A stretch of 10,783 nucleotides of DNA from Euperipatoides rowelli (lineage: Eukaryota; Onychophora; Udeonychophora; Euonychophora; Peripatopsidae). Location: NCBI GenBank assembly GCA_003024985.2, contig PXIH01S0056323.1, one strand, 5' to 3'. Shown in pieces: positions 1 to 8,606 of the stretch. Positions within the stretch are counted from its first letter, which is position 1. Each line of letters begins with the position of its first letter. A program made the position numbers and the translations under genes. The notes below the pieces were generated by a model. The model did no database searches. It was not told where the DNA came from and was given only the letters and a program-made list of their open reading frames with translations.

Positions 1-261
1 TACTTTTTTTTTGTGATGTAATTCTTTTCATTTATTCCTTGACTTATTGTCATGAATTATATAAAAAGAGATGGCTTCTTAAAAATACAAATTAAAAATA
101 AAAAATAAATTAAGGTTCTTGATTTTAAAATGAAAATGTAATTACAGTATTATGTATGTAGATGAGCCAGAATTATCATCATACTTCATTTTATTTAATG
201 AAAATTTACAGTTGCTAAATGGCATAGGGTGACAATATTGATGTACATCCATAAACACTGA
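1..261. other. A+T-rich DNA, possibly upstream part of the LINE relic
   Basis: No gene or clear repeat was seen. It may contain unrecognisable sequence of the LINE whose reverse-transcriptase relic begins near 262. Confidence 0.3.
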
Positions 262-927
262 GAATATCGATATCAAATTGTTTCACTGATTTTAAATTCT
301 AATTTAACCCAAGTTTTGGAAAAGGTATTCAGCCCAATACAATTTGTTTGCAGCGGGCAATCGATTCATGCACCTTTGCTTATTTTGGAAGAAATATGTA
401 AGCGAGTCAAAAATATTAGGAATTAGTATCAATTGACTGCAACAAAGCATTTGATAGAGTAAACTTGGAATTCTTGTTCATGCAAATAATGAAATGTTTT
501 GGATATTCTAATCATCTAGATAGAGGGCAGACAAACAATATAACTTTTAAAAAGCAGGGATAAAGATAAAGTGTGGCCAGAAGTTATTGGGGGATTTATA
601 CATCAAATGAAATTACTGGAGGGTCTCCTTTGTGTCCTAACTTGTTTTTCCAATATTTGGATCCCCTAGTTAAGGAAATGTAAGATAATATGTTGGGCTT
701 TTCATAAATATTTTAAATGTGAATATTAAGATATTAATATAGAAATTACTGATGACATGTTAATATTTTGCAATGATTTTGAAGAGATTCCGATTGTCCT
801 GTAAGTAATGAATGATTTTAGTACAAAAAATGAATCAATGATAAATAAAAGTAAAATCTCAGTCTTGAATGTAGTAACAGCCAAACCTCTGCTGTGGTTA
901 GACAACCATAAGCTAAAAAATATTTGA
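262..927 (+). pseudogene. Decayed reverse transcriptase of an L1-like LINE
   Basis: This is a broken copy of the reverse-transcriptase domain of a non-LTR retrotransposon. Blocks appear in the correct order. Frame of 262-423: a segment with IVSLILN and QFVCSGQSI, resembling the 'RPISLLN...GFxxGRxI' region. Frame of 426-560: VSIDCNKAFDRVN, resembling 'LSLDAEKAFDRV', the motif with the first catalytic Asp. Same frame at 591-683: GGSPLCPNLFFQYLDPL, resembling 'RQGCPLSPLLFxxxLEPL'. Frame of 736-927: ITDDMLIFC, the YADD box with the catalytic DD kept but Tyr-Ala lost, then MNDFSTKNESM and INKSKISVL, resembling 'FGxxSGxxINxxKSxxL'. Frameshifts separate the blocks and stops occur at 424, 561, 681, 802 and 925, so it cannot make enzyme. 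No endonuclease domain, 5' end or poly-A tail was seen. L1/Tx1 is the best guess from the motif wording; another LINE clade is possible. Confidence 0.8.
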
Positions 928-2538
928 TGCCTCTATTACAAACCCAGCAATCTCTACTTTGTACCAAAATTAAATTATATTAATTCCTATGGTATTTTAT
1001 TATTGAATTCAAATCTGAAATCCTTTTGCAATTAAAATTAATTAATCTCCTTAAAAATGGGCATTAAAAACTACCCTTCACAACCAAGTCAGGAATCTCC
1101 ATGAAAAAGACTAAACAAAAATTAAAATCTCCATTTTAACCAATCAGAAAAATAGTTTAAAATATCTGCTGAATAATTCAGTTGTTATATTTAAAGCCTA
1201 TTCACAACTTTTTTTTTTTAAACAAAACCAATATACAAGGAGATGAAATAAAGTCAGCAATCTCCAAATAAAAATTGAAACCCAGCAAAAAATAAAAATC
1301 TAGAAAGTTAGTGAGTAGCCTATGGTTTTTTAAATTAGTTTCAAATAATTTATCTAAGCAGTTTTTGCAGTTATTGGGGTATGTTGAACAAACAGTTTAC
1401 ATTTTTTTCACTTTCCTGAAAAATTTACTATGTCCCATTCACCATATTAATAGCAGCCTTATTTTTAAATTTATAGTCCTGACCTTACTCTTACCCTGAA
1501 CCATATCTCCTACTTCATATTTAAGACATCAGCCTGGAAGTGTAGGTTAGTATAGAAGTGAAATAAACCTTTTTTGATTGATTTTTGTAATTTTGAGTTA
1601 CATCAGGACAAATGACTGAAAAATATGTGCAGAGGCAGAGGTTAAAAACAAGGTAAAATGGGACAGGGTTACACCTGCTTTTAGGTACTCCTCTCATTTA
1701 GGCTTGCCCTTCCCATTTTTATTTTGCATTCTGGAGCACCACATCATACAGGAGCATAATAGGTGGCATCCGGTTGCTTGTTTATCATTGCATCTCAGAA
1801 ATCAATATATTAAACTATTACTTTCACTCAAAATTATAATTATTAATGTCTCATGTTAACATAACGAAAGGGTTCTTTGCAAATATCAATAATCTCTGTA
1901 ATAAGTTTCTATGTCAGGGGAGATTTAATTTGACTTTGATATGACGACCCTTGCTCTTCTTTCAGAAATGGAGGATTAAGCTTAATCAACTATCCCTTGA
2001 TAAATAGATGTATCCTGACTAATGCATTTATTAAATTGGTTTGTTTCTGTTTAGTGAATAATATAACTATCAAAATCTCTTCAAAGGACACCTTACTCTA
2101 ATCATTAGAAAATACAAAATGTATCTGTTATACCAGGAATTTAAAGATATTATTAGTGATTTAAACCATTCCAAATCACATTTCACCTATTCACGACCTA
2201 AACAAAGATGTTTATTCCTTATGACATTGACATTTTATATTTGATAATCTATTCTTATTCCTCACCAAATATTATTGGCTTTAATCTGTTAGTAATTTAA
2301 TGGTGGCCAAATATAACATGCATATTTACCAGTTTGATAATTTTGCAAAAAAAGAAGTCTTCATTGTTTCATGTATATTTCATAATTTATAATTAGTTGT
2401 TGCCTTTTTTTTTTTTAAGTATGTTTCACCCAATGGTGAAATGCTACTTTAATTAACAATATTTAAAAAGCTACATGATTTTTATATTTATTCTTTGTTG
2501 TCATACCTGTAGAATTTAGAGTGATTTCGTCTAATTGG
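928..2538. other. A+T-rich intergenic stretch without a supported gene
   Basis: The first 100-200 bases may be the decayed C-terminal part of the LINE, but no motif is recognisable. Around 944, 1088 and 1252 a 12-13-base phrase (GTCAGCAATCTCC with variants) recurs three times, a weak dispersed repeat. 1974-1987 is a perfect 14-bp palindrome (GATTAAGCTTAATC). 2405-2416 is a T12 run, and 2424-2441 is a small perfect hairpin. The open frame at 1311-1499 has low-complexity composition and no family resemblance, so it is not called. Confidence 0.4.
2424..2441. other. Perfect 7-bp hairpin with 4-base loop
   Basis: TTTCACC, loop CAAT, GGTGAAA. It follows a T12 run at 2405-2416. No role is evident, and an 18-base hairpin is within chance expectation over a window this long. 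Confidence 0.35.
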
Positions 2539-2550
2539 AAAAAAAAAAAA

Positions 2551-2632
2551 CCCGCTGGAAAAAAAACGATTCTGCTTCTAATCGAGGGAAATGTCCCCCT
2601 GCCCGGGTTCTGGTTCGAACCAGCGATTCCAG
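2551..2632 (+). repeat. tRNA-like multi-hairpin block, possible tRNA-derived SINE relic
   Basis: This is a GC-rich island in A+T-rich DNA made of successive foldable units. An outer stem pairs CTGGAA (2555-2560) with TTCCAG (2627-2632). A hairpin CGATT...AATCG spans 2567-2584, a hairpin GGGA-AATG-TCCC spans 2586-2597, CCCGGG is at 2603-2608, and a perfect palindrome CTGGTTCGAACCAG is at 2610-2623. The last contains GGTTCGAACC, the form of a tRNA T arm and of the Pol III B box. The order (anticodon-arm-like hairpin, extra hairpin, T-arm-like hairpin, closing stem) resembles a plus-strand tRNA. However, the D arm is replaced by A8 and the loops have the wrong sizes, so it is not a working tRNA. 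A12 (2539-2550) lies just before it. I infer a degenerate tRNA or the head of a SINE; a transposon end is the alternative. Confidence 0.4.
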
Positions 2633-2808
2633 AGTTTTTGTATTCTTACTTTTATTGATATTTGTTATTTGTATTAATGTTAGTTTTTAATGAATAAATT
2701 CTTATTTAAAGAGTTTTTTTTTAAAAAAGTTACCTAGTATAGTGTTTATAAAGTAAAAAGGTAAACACATTTAACCTGCGGACAAATATTTTGTTCTCAT
2801 AAACAATC
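2633..2808. other. A+T-rich spacer downstream of the cyclase poly-A sites
   Basis: No coding or repeat signal was seen. It separates the structured block ending at 2632 from the 3' end of the minus-strand cyclase gene. Confidence 0.4.
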
Positions 2809-2864
2809 TTTATTCGTTATATAACTTACGATATGTCTGACATTATACTGTATGTATATTTATT
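2809..2864 (-). terminator. Candidate polyadenylation signals of the guanylate cyclase gene
   Basis: On the minus strand, AATAAA occurs at 2859-2864 and again at 2809-2814, which is 92 and 142 bases after the stop codon. The spacing suits a short 3' UTR. In DNA this A-rich AATAAA also arises by chance, so which site is used is unknown. Confidence 0.4.
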
Positions 2865-2955
2865 TTACATGCCAATAACGAAACTGAAGATGTTTTCAGG
2901 TATTATCATTATTTCTTCAAATTCAATAAAATAGAAAATATATACAATTTTTCTA

Positions 2956-3018
2956 TTATAAAGGGTCCTTGTTGACTCTTTCTCCAATCAGCCAGTAAGT
3001 CATCAAGTTTCCAATATC
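2956..3018 (-). CDS. Terminal coding exon and stop of the same receptor-type guanylate cyclase
   Basis: This 20-codon exon plus stop forms the extreme C-terminus of the cyclase and closes the gene. Seen: the acceptor is a T-rich tract ending TTTAATAG at 3019-3026. In-frame TAA and TAG lie immediately upstream, so the reading frame cannot extend into the intron and the exon must start here. It reads DIG, then NLMTYWLIGER, then seven residues to TAA at 2956-2958, with an adjacent TAG. Known: receptor guanylate cyclases end with a 'KGKGxMxTYWLxGE' signature, and in vertebrate NPR genes, as I recall, the last exon is similarly about 20 codons and starts at this point. Fused to the exon at 9778-9869 it gives SIDLK|DIGNLMTYWL in one frame. 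Oddity: the usual Gly-Lys-Gly is Asp-Ile-Gly. The donor, acceptor and frame are intact, so this looks like a working gene rather than a pseudogene. The gene runs right to left across the window. Confidence 0.78.
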   Translation of the reverse strand, partial: DIGNLMTYWLIGERVNKDPL

Positions 3019-3146
3019 CTATTAAACAAAACAGTAATGAATATAATATGTTTATAAGACATTGATCAAACAGAAATATACATTCTTTTTTTTTATTTGA
3101 AAGTAATGACAAATTTTATTACCATTTATACCAAACCTTATCATAG

Positions 3147-3267
3147 AATAAATAAACAAACAAACAAACAAATAAATAAATAAATAAAAAAAAGACTGAC
3201 ATACAGACAGAAAGAAAGAAAGAAAAAGAAAGAAAGAAAGGAAGGAGTGAATGAATGAATGAATGGA

Positions 3268-3299
<32 letters not shown>

Positions 3300-3313
3300 A
3301 AATAAATAAATAA

Positions 3314-3352
<39 letters not shown>

Positions 3353-3354
3353 AT
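3147..3354. repeat. Compound tetranucleotide microsatellite
   Basis: About 208 bases of tetranucleotide repeats change motif in successive blocks: AAAC/AAAT (3147-3187), a short ACAG-like bridge, GAAA (about 3209-3239), GGAA, TGAA (about 3247-3264), then a long AAAT block to 3354, interrupted by units missing one base (for example near 3299 and 3312). The minus-strand open frame here (repeated Tyr-Leu-Phe-Ile) is a translation of the repeat, not a gene. It lies in the last intron, about 130 bases before the terminal cyclase exon. Confidence 0.95.
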
Positions 3355-3398
3355 TTAGCCAATGTGACTAGGTTGACATACGTTCATCGTTTAATGTC

Positions 3399-3863
3399 TT
3401 AAGGGCCCCATACACACAACGATCTATTCGCCGATCTCGTCTGAATGCTAGGTCTGACAGATAGTTTGTTGTGTGTATGGCACTGTCTGAAATTAAATCC
3501 AAACGACACGATCAAGTCTGTTGTCGCCTGACATTTCCAGGCTGCTCGGTCTGAAATCATACAGCGTCTGAGAGTGCATGGCGTTGTCGCTCATCGTTTA
3601 TGAGATAACAATGTACACAATGTCATAACTAACATAGGCTAATATTTTTTCTAAAAAATAATTTATATTTTATACTATNAATAAATAATATTACTTATTT
3701 AAAAAGTACAAATATTATTTGAAGTCTGTTTGTAAACAACCGTCTATAGCGTTCAGACCATAAGAATAAATTGTTGTGTGTATGGAGCGCATCTTCTAAA
3801 GCGAAAGCGTTCTGAACAGATCAGCCGAATAAATTGTTATGTGTATGGGGGGGGGGGTGTTAT
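3399..3863. mobile_element. MITE-like non-autonomous DNA transposon with terminal inverted repeats
   Basis: The left end reads CCCCATACACACAACGATC from 3406. The right end (about 3819-3850) is its inverted counterpart, and the ends match over about 30 bases with a few differences. There is no transposase reading frame. TTAA sits at 3399-3402 outside the left end (TTAA then GGGCCCC), and a one-base variant TTAT at 3860-3863 follows the right end, suggesting a TTAA target duplication as in piggyBac- or Kolobok-type elements. The right tip has an expanded G11 run at 3847-3857. Two more copies of the terminal phrase lie inside (3466-3480 and 3771-3785). The 3400-3600 part is richer in G+C and CpG than its surroundings, and the interior near 3640-3720 is A+T-rich with one N at 3680. 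Superfamily is an inference; element status is well supported by the inverted ends. Confidence 0.65.
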
Positions 3864-4380
3864 AGTTTGAATGAAGCTGATAAAATATGTATATGGGTGA
3901 ATGATTAAATTTTTTTAACAATAGAACAATGTGTGCAATCAATCATTCCCATATTATGACAAAAAGACTCCAGAAAACTATAAATCTACTATTTAAGTAT
4001 TTTTAACCAATTTCAATATTGAACTAATTCTCATGAATTTACTATGATTCAATCAGAACACTTTGAATATTTCCCAAATACCACGTTGTGGTCTGGTCGC
4101 ACATATCTAGTTTAATAAAATTGTCATTTAACTTGTTTGATTGTATGACAATCAATCTAGCTTAAAAATAAGCTTTATTATTGTGATCACTAGCTAGACC
4201 AGGTTATCTTAACACATGAATTAATTAGATATTGTAATGTTAATAATTGATAACAACTAACATCTGAAAATGACATTCATTATAAACAATGTCTAAGACT
4301 TTACTCATATGATTTTCATTTCATTAAAAAGCACATCTAAACCATTTACACTCAAAATTTGACACTTGCCCACTAAATCA
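3864..4380. other. Intronic A+T-rich stretch, no gene seen
   Basis: Nothing coding. A weak inverted match (TCTGGTC near 4091 with GACCAG near 4197) is too short to call. Confidence 0.4.
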
Positions 4381-4629
4381 TGGATCTGTAACCAAGTGAC
4401 CTCTTGGTAAACTCAGAATTTACAATAAAGTAGCACATGATCGTAAATTAGGAATACCAACACTGTAGCATAAGATATCTAAACCGGCCATCTGCATCAA
4501 GCAAGGTATAACGTGACCAATAAACCAAGGATCTACAATAAGTTGTCACATGACCTTTAAACCCTGGATTTAGAGATGTCACATGACCTCTAAATGATCG
4601 ATCTGCTACAAGATGCACTTGATAAGGTT
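4381..4629. repeat. Degenerate tandem repeat, about seven units of 32-41 bp
   Basis: Successive units start near 4381, 4413, 4451, 4486, 4527, 4565 and 4598. Each has a shared skeleton: GGATCT or similar, then ACAATAAG-like, then (G)TCACATGACC-like, then TAAACC-like. The two best-preserved neighbours share TGTCACATGACCT exactly at 4544-4556 and 4577-4589. Other units carry variants (AAGTGACCTC, AGCACATGATC, AACGTGACC). The minus-strand open frame over 4448-4663 follows from the repeat period and has no family resemblance. It looks like an old minisatellite in the intron. GTCACATGAC also contains a CACATG E-box, so regulatory use is conceivable but unproven. Confidence 0.6.
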
Positions 4630-5232
4630 TTCTAGGGTATTTTATTGTACAATGACATTTCATTAAGAATTTTTACTGTATATTATAGTGTTTATATATT
4701 TATATTACTATTAGAGAGAAAATTTTATTCAGGCTAGGCACCAATACTTATATTGTTGTAATATACTTTAAAATATAATGGTGGAACATATTGATATTAA
4801 TAAATGGTACCTGGATAGAATATATTATTGACTCTTATTCTAAATAATTGACAGCTATATCTAGAATAATATTGAAAGTGTTAGGTTTATGACTCAATTT
4901 CCTGACTATATTCCTGATACCTAATAGAAAATAGATGCAAAAATAATGTAATCACCATCAAATGAAAATCCTTACCAAGTTCACAAGAGCATTTTTGTTT
5001 GAGAATCTCTCCCATTACCCACCACCTTTACATAATTCCCTTAAATTTCTTCTCTTATCCTTTTTGTTTTAAATATTGCCTGTTTTATATTTACTCTACT
5101 GTTTGCCCTAGACTCATTCCAATAAATGATTTAATAAACTACCTAATGAATTTCATGTATCTATTTCTTTCTGGTATTTAATATTATTGCTTGAAATGTT
5201 CACCTATTTTAATTTAAATATTAGCTGATTAT
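4630..5232. other. Intronic A+T-rich stretch, no gene seen
   Basis: No exon, repeat or structure was supported. The short open frame at 4999-5181 is hydrophobic, T-rich translation without a recognisable domain. Confidence 0.4.
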
Positions 5233-5277
5233 CCCCCTCCAACTCCTCCCTCCCTCCCTCATTTTTTTTTTTTTTTT
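5233..5277 (-). repeat. Pyrimidine tract: G-quadruplex-prone on the minus strand, followed by T16
   Basis: The plus strand has C-runs at 5233-5237, 5248-5250, 5252-5254 and 5256-5258, then 16 T at 5262-5277. On the minus strand, the sense strand of the cyclase intron, this is GGGAGGGAGGGAGG...GGGGG, four G-runs of three or more with loops of 1, 1 and about 10. The intronic RNA would therefore carry the G-rich side. Folding is an inference from the run pattern. Confidence 0.6.
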
Positions 5278-7556
5278 GTAATTATTAAAGATAGCTAAAT
5301 ATTTAAAAATTTAAATCAAAATTCTTAAAACTAAAGTTTGGTGGGCTAACCCATCTTCAAAAACGCAAATTAATGTGTGTAGAACGTTTTTATATAAATA
5401 TTAACTGCAGAAAATACAATCCTTCAATCTTATTGGATAAAAACATGAAATATAGTGGCAATAAATATTAGTATGTTTTCTCATTGGTCTGAAATCTGGC
5501 ATACAAAATTAACTGCAGAACTATAACGAGAACAGGTTTGCAGTAATTTGAATACTATATGAATAGTAATTCTAATAATAAATGTACTGTTGTAGGTTTT
5601 AAGTAAACATTAAAAATTTCCTTCAAAATAATTCTTTCTTAAAAAATTATAAAAAAATCTCTTTAAAAATAATAATTAAATAAAAAGAACATAAACACTA
5701 AAAAAATGTAATTAAAAATGTGATTAATATATACATAAAATATTTATCTTTAACCCTCTATCACAGTCTGTTTTTAATGAATGGGCTACACACAAGTTAA
5801 AAGACAAACATATTAATGGCCATTGTACATTCAATTCATATGCCACTTTTCAAGCACTTCATTAACTGGGTCAAAAACATTCATTGTTCTCATAACCACG
5901 ATTAATGTTAATGCAAGAAATAGATTTCTACCACTGTCTCTGAGGGATGCAATTTCTTATCCTAGAGAAATAAACAAGGTACAACTGCTAAGCTACACCA
6001 TTAAAGGTGCTTAGGTTGAAGAAAAATATCAAGAACTTGCCTTGTAAATTTTCAGTAGAATGGTTGCTATTCAAAAAACTGTAGTGTCCAGGGTCAGAAA
6101 TTTAACTCATTGCCACATAAGATGTTTAAAGGAAAACAAAAGAGTGGATTTGATATTTACTATAAAATCCATGTATTATATTGAAGGCACCAAGATAAAC
6201 CACATATAAAGTACTGTACCATCAGGAGTAATCTACAGCTGCATTATATGGTTACACGGATGGTGCTGGATCTTAAGAGAATCACAGAGCAAAACAAAAC
6301 TTGTCAAGATTATAATATTGTCAATGAATAGAAAATAGACTTATTCAGAAACATGCTTAGATACTTTATAATAAAGGATTATATATAAATGATGTGGGAA
6401 TTGATGAATTTGCAAAAATGATACCACTCATATTTTCCAGAACTTACCATGTTTGTGCATGGAAAGAAGCATATAGACTTTGCATATCATAAGTAACACA
6501 CAAGTATATCTTTCATACAGCTGACACAGATTGTAGACATTTTACTTTGTCATACAGTAAACCAAACACAGTCTATATATTTAAAGTTACGATCTTGTGA
6601 CACATAAAATTAAACATTTGATTCTTCCTGCAAATTTTCTTAACAACATTTTCTGGTTTGCATACTCTTTCTGGATGTGACTCAATTTCTACATTCTAAA
6701 GTAAGAGTAAGCAGGACATTCCAAAATAATGCATGATTATGGCAAATGAGTTTATCTCAGAGGTTTAAGAAACATTGCAGTATTTAAATCACTGATGGCC
6801 ATACTGTATGGCGAGATTTTATGACGAGGCCCTATTACAATAAGAGTAACATTATGTAAATCATAGTGATATACAATCATAATATATAGTATTAGCATAT
6901 AAAATTTCATCATATTCAATAAGCCAACTATAAAGCTGTCATAAGATGCCCTATAGTAATTGCCAATTCTGAAATAGCCCCTCCAATTTGGTATATTGTA
7001 ATTTTGCTAAAAGAATCTGAAAATTAAATGGTTTTGCAGGAAATGAGATTTAACTTTTTAGCATGTAAATGTTTGAAATGATGTGTCAATGAAAAGTGTA
7101 CCTATTTAATAATAGGATTAAAGGGTTTTAGCATGTGAAAGATGCATTTTAACAACATTGAAGAAGAAATCTTTAGACAGCCAGAAATACAATTTACAGG
7201 CATAATGTCAGTGCAAAACTATTATAATTTTTCAATTTCAAATAGCGTATTTTTTCTTACAAAAGATACAACATTTATTTTTACAATTAAGTTCTGAACG
7301 TACTACATCAAAGAAAACATAAAATGTGCAAATTATATCTTTTGACATTATGTATACATCCCACAAAATGAGGATATTTTTTGGAACATTATAAAACAAA
7401 GTCATATTTAAATTCAGACCTAGCAGATTGAGTAAAAACTTCTATCAGACATATTGTAAAATCTACTGATTCAAAATGGGAAACAATAATTTTTGACTTA
7501 ATAAATGTCTCTAAACTACCTGAAAAGATGGGTATGTTCTCTTCAAAAGAGGATAA
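5278..7556. other. Intronic A+T-rich stretch, no gene seen
   Basis: About 2.3 kb with no recognisable exon on either strand. The only structure noted is a 13-base direct repeat (ATTAACTGCAGAA) at 5400-5412 and 5508-5520. The open frame at 5823-6014 shows no domain. A consensus-like minus-strand splice donor (ATG|GTAAGT, near 6448-6453) has no coding exon before it. Confidence 0.4.
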
Positions 7557-7803
7557 ATGTTGTTCTAGCTGATGTACAATAGTGAATTTACTAGAACCAT
7601 TGCCATCGGTTACACTTAGTTATTTGACATTTTGCTTTGCCCACAACCATACAGGACTATCCATTGTGGTGTGTTGCAGTGAAGCAAATATTTTTTTAAA
7701 ACCTATAATTTTTAATGTGATGAGCCACACTGTAATTTGAACTGGTTTGTGGTGAAAAAATTTAGAGCATAATTTAAATCTTGTACATCAGCTAGAACAA
7801 CAT
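7557..7803. repeat. Foldback element closed by a perfect 23-bp inverted repeat
   Basis: Bases 7557-7579 are the exact reverse complement of 7781-7803, with 201 bases between. A perfect 23-bp match this close is very unlikely by chance. Inside, looser complementary phrases occur (CCACAACCATACAG near 7641 against CTGGTTTGTGG near 7742), but the interior does not pair throughout. No reading frame is present. No duplicated target site was found beside the arms. It could be a small MITE, a foldback transposon or a transcribed hairpin; these cannot be separated here. Confidence 0.6.
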
Positions 7804-8557
7804 CTTTGTGTTGGAATCAGCATAGTTTTTTTAAAACAATTTATTTTGAATGGATTGCACCACAGACAACACCACTTGCATCATTGGGATAGTATTAAAA
7901 AATGTGATCAGGGGGATTTCTCCGAAGTGGTAAGTATTATGAAACTGTCCTGCGTTAACTCATATTAAGTTCAATGGATGAACCTATATGCATTTAATCT
8001 TATTTATCTTCACTTGACATACTTAATAGCAGTGCTATACAAAGCTTTTGGTCACCTTCATATTGATGTTGGTTGTAAACAGAAATAGATGTTGCTAGTA
8101 TATTATTAAAAATACAAGTACTACTCCCAAGTAGAATAAAAAGTTATGAAAAAGAAAACTACAATGTAATACAACACGCATTCTCTGTGACATCCAAATT
8201 ATACAGCATGTTTTTCAATACCATACACCACAATGCAATGGATATCCTTGTGCAGCACAAGTCTTAGTTATGTTCATTTAAAAGTTATTAGTATGCAAGT
8301 ATATGCATTATTAATGTATACTGTGTGTATCATGTATATGTGGCATGTTTTTGTAGTTTTTTTCCCCATTGTGTTCTCTATTACCAGTTGTCTTACTGTT
8401 AATGTGCATATTTAACAAATAAATTTAAATAGTAGAAATATAATAGTAGTAGTGGAAATAGATGTAGTACTAGTAGAATAAATAATAGTTATACTATTAG
8501 AGTTAGTAAGTAACAACAATGGTAATTGGAGCAGTATGGAAACTTTTAATGGTATTG

Positions 8558-8558
<1 letters not shown>
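7804..8558. other. Intronic A+T-rich stretch, no gene seen
   Basis: A plus-strand GTGGTAAGT near 7927 resembles a splice donor, but the frame before it shows no conserved domain. The open frame at 8233-8415 is not recognisable. Low-complexity TAGTAG/ATAGTA-type sequence from about 8428 to 8510 grades toward the ATT microsatellite. Confidence 0.4.

Positions 8559-8606
<48 letters not shown>
8559..8606. repeat. (TAT)16 trinucleotide microsatellite
   Basis: Sixteen uninterrupted TAT units are followed after a C by two further ATT units. It accounts for the poly-Asn and poly-Ile stretches of the overlapping minus-strand open frames, which are not genes. On the cyclase transcript strand it reads (AAT)n. 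Confidence 0.95.

Noticed and set aside
1311-1499. Plus-strand 62-residue open frame
   Set aside because: Phe/Leu-rich translation of T-rich DNA with no recognisable domain or splice context.
1974-1987. 14-bp perfect palindrome GATTAAGCTTAATC
   Set aside because: Short palindromes of this size arise by chance in A+T-rich DNA, and nothing around it suggests a site.
1950-1990. Good plus-strand splice acceptor (CTCTTCTTTCAG near 1965)
   Set aside because: The sequence after it has stops in a short distance and no protein resemblance.
2586-2632. Functional tRNA gene
   Set aside because: The T-arm-like palindrome is present, but the D arm is missing and the anticodon and T loops have non-canonical sizes.
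2909-3112. Minus-strand 67-residue open frame over the terminal cyclase exon
   Set aside because: It is in a different frame from the conserved TYWLIGER peptide and runs through intron and 3' UTR, so it is a shadow of the real exon.
3141-3362. Minus-strand open frame with repeated Tyr-Leu-Phe-Ile
   Set aside because: It is a direct translation of the AAAT/GAAA microsatellite.
4448-4663. Minus-strand 71-residue open frame
   Set aside because: It coincides with the degenerate tandem repeat, its internal similarity follows the repeat period, and it has no splice or family evidence.
6440-6600. Minus-strand splice-donor-like ATG|GTAAGT, candidate extra cyclase exon
   Set aside because: The preceding sequence has no cyclase similarity, and the joined frame of the two called exons is already continuous.
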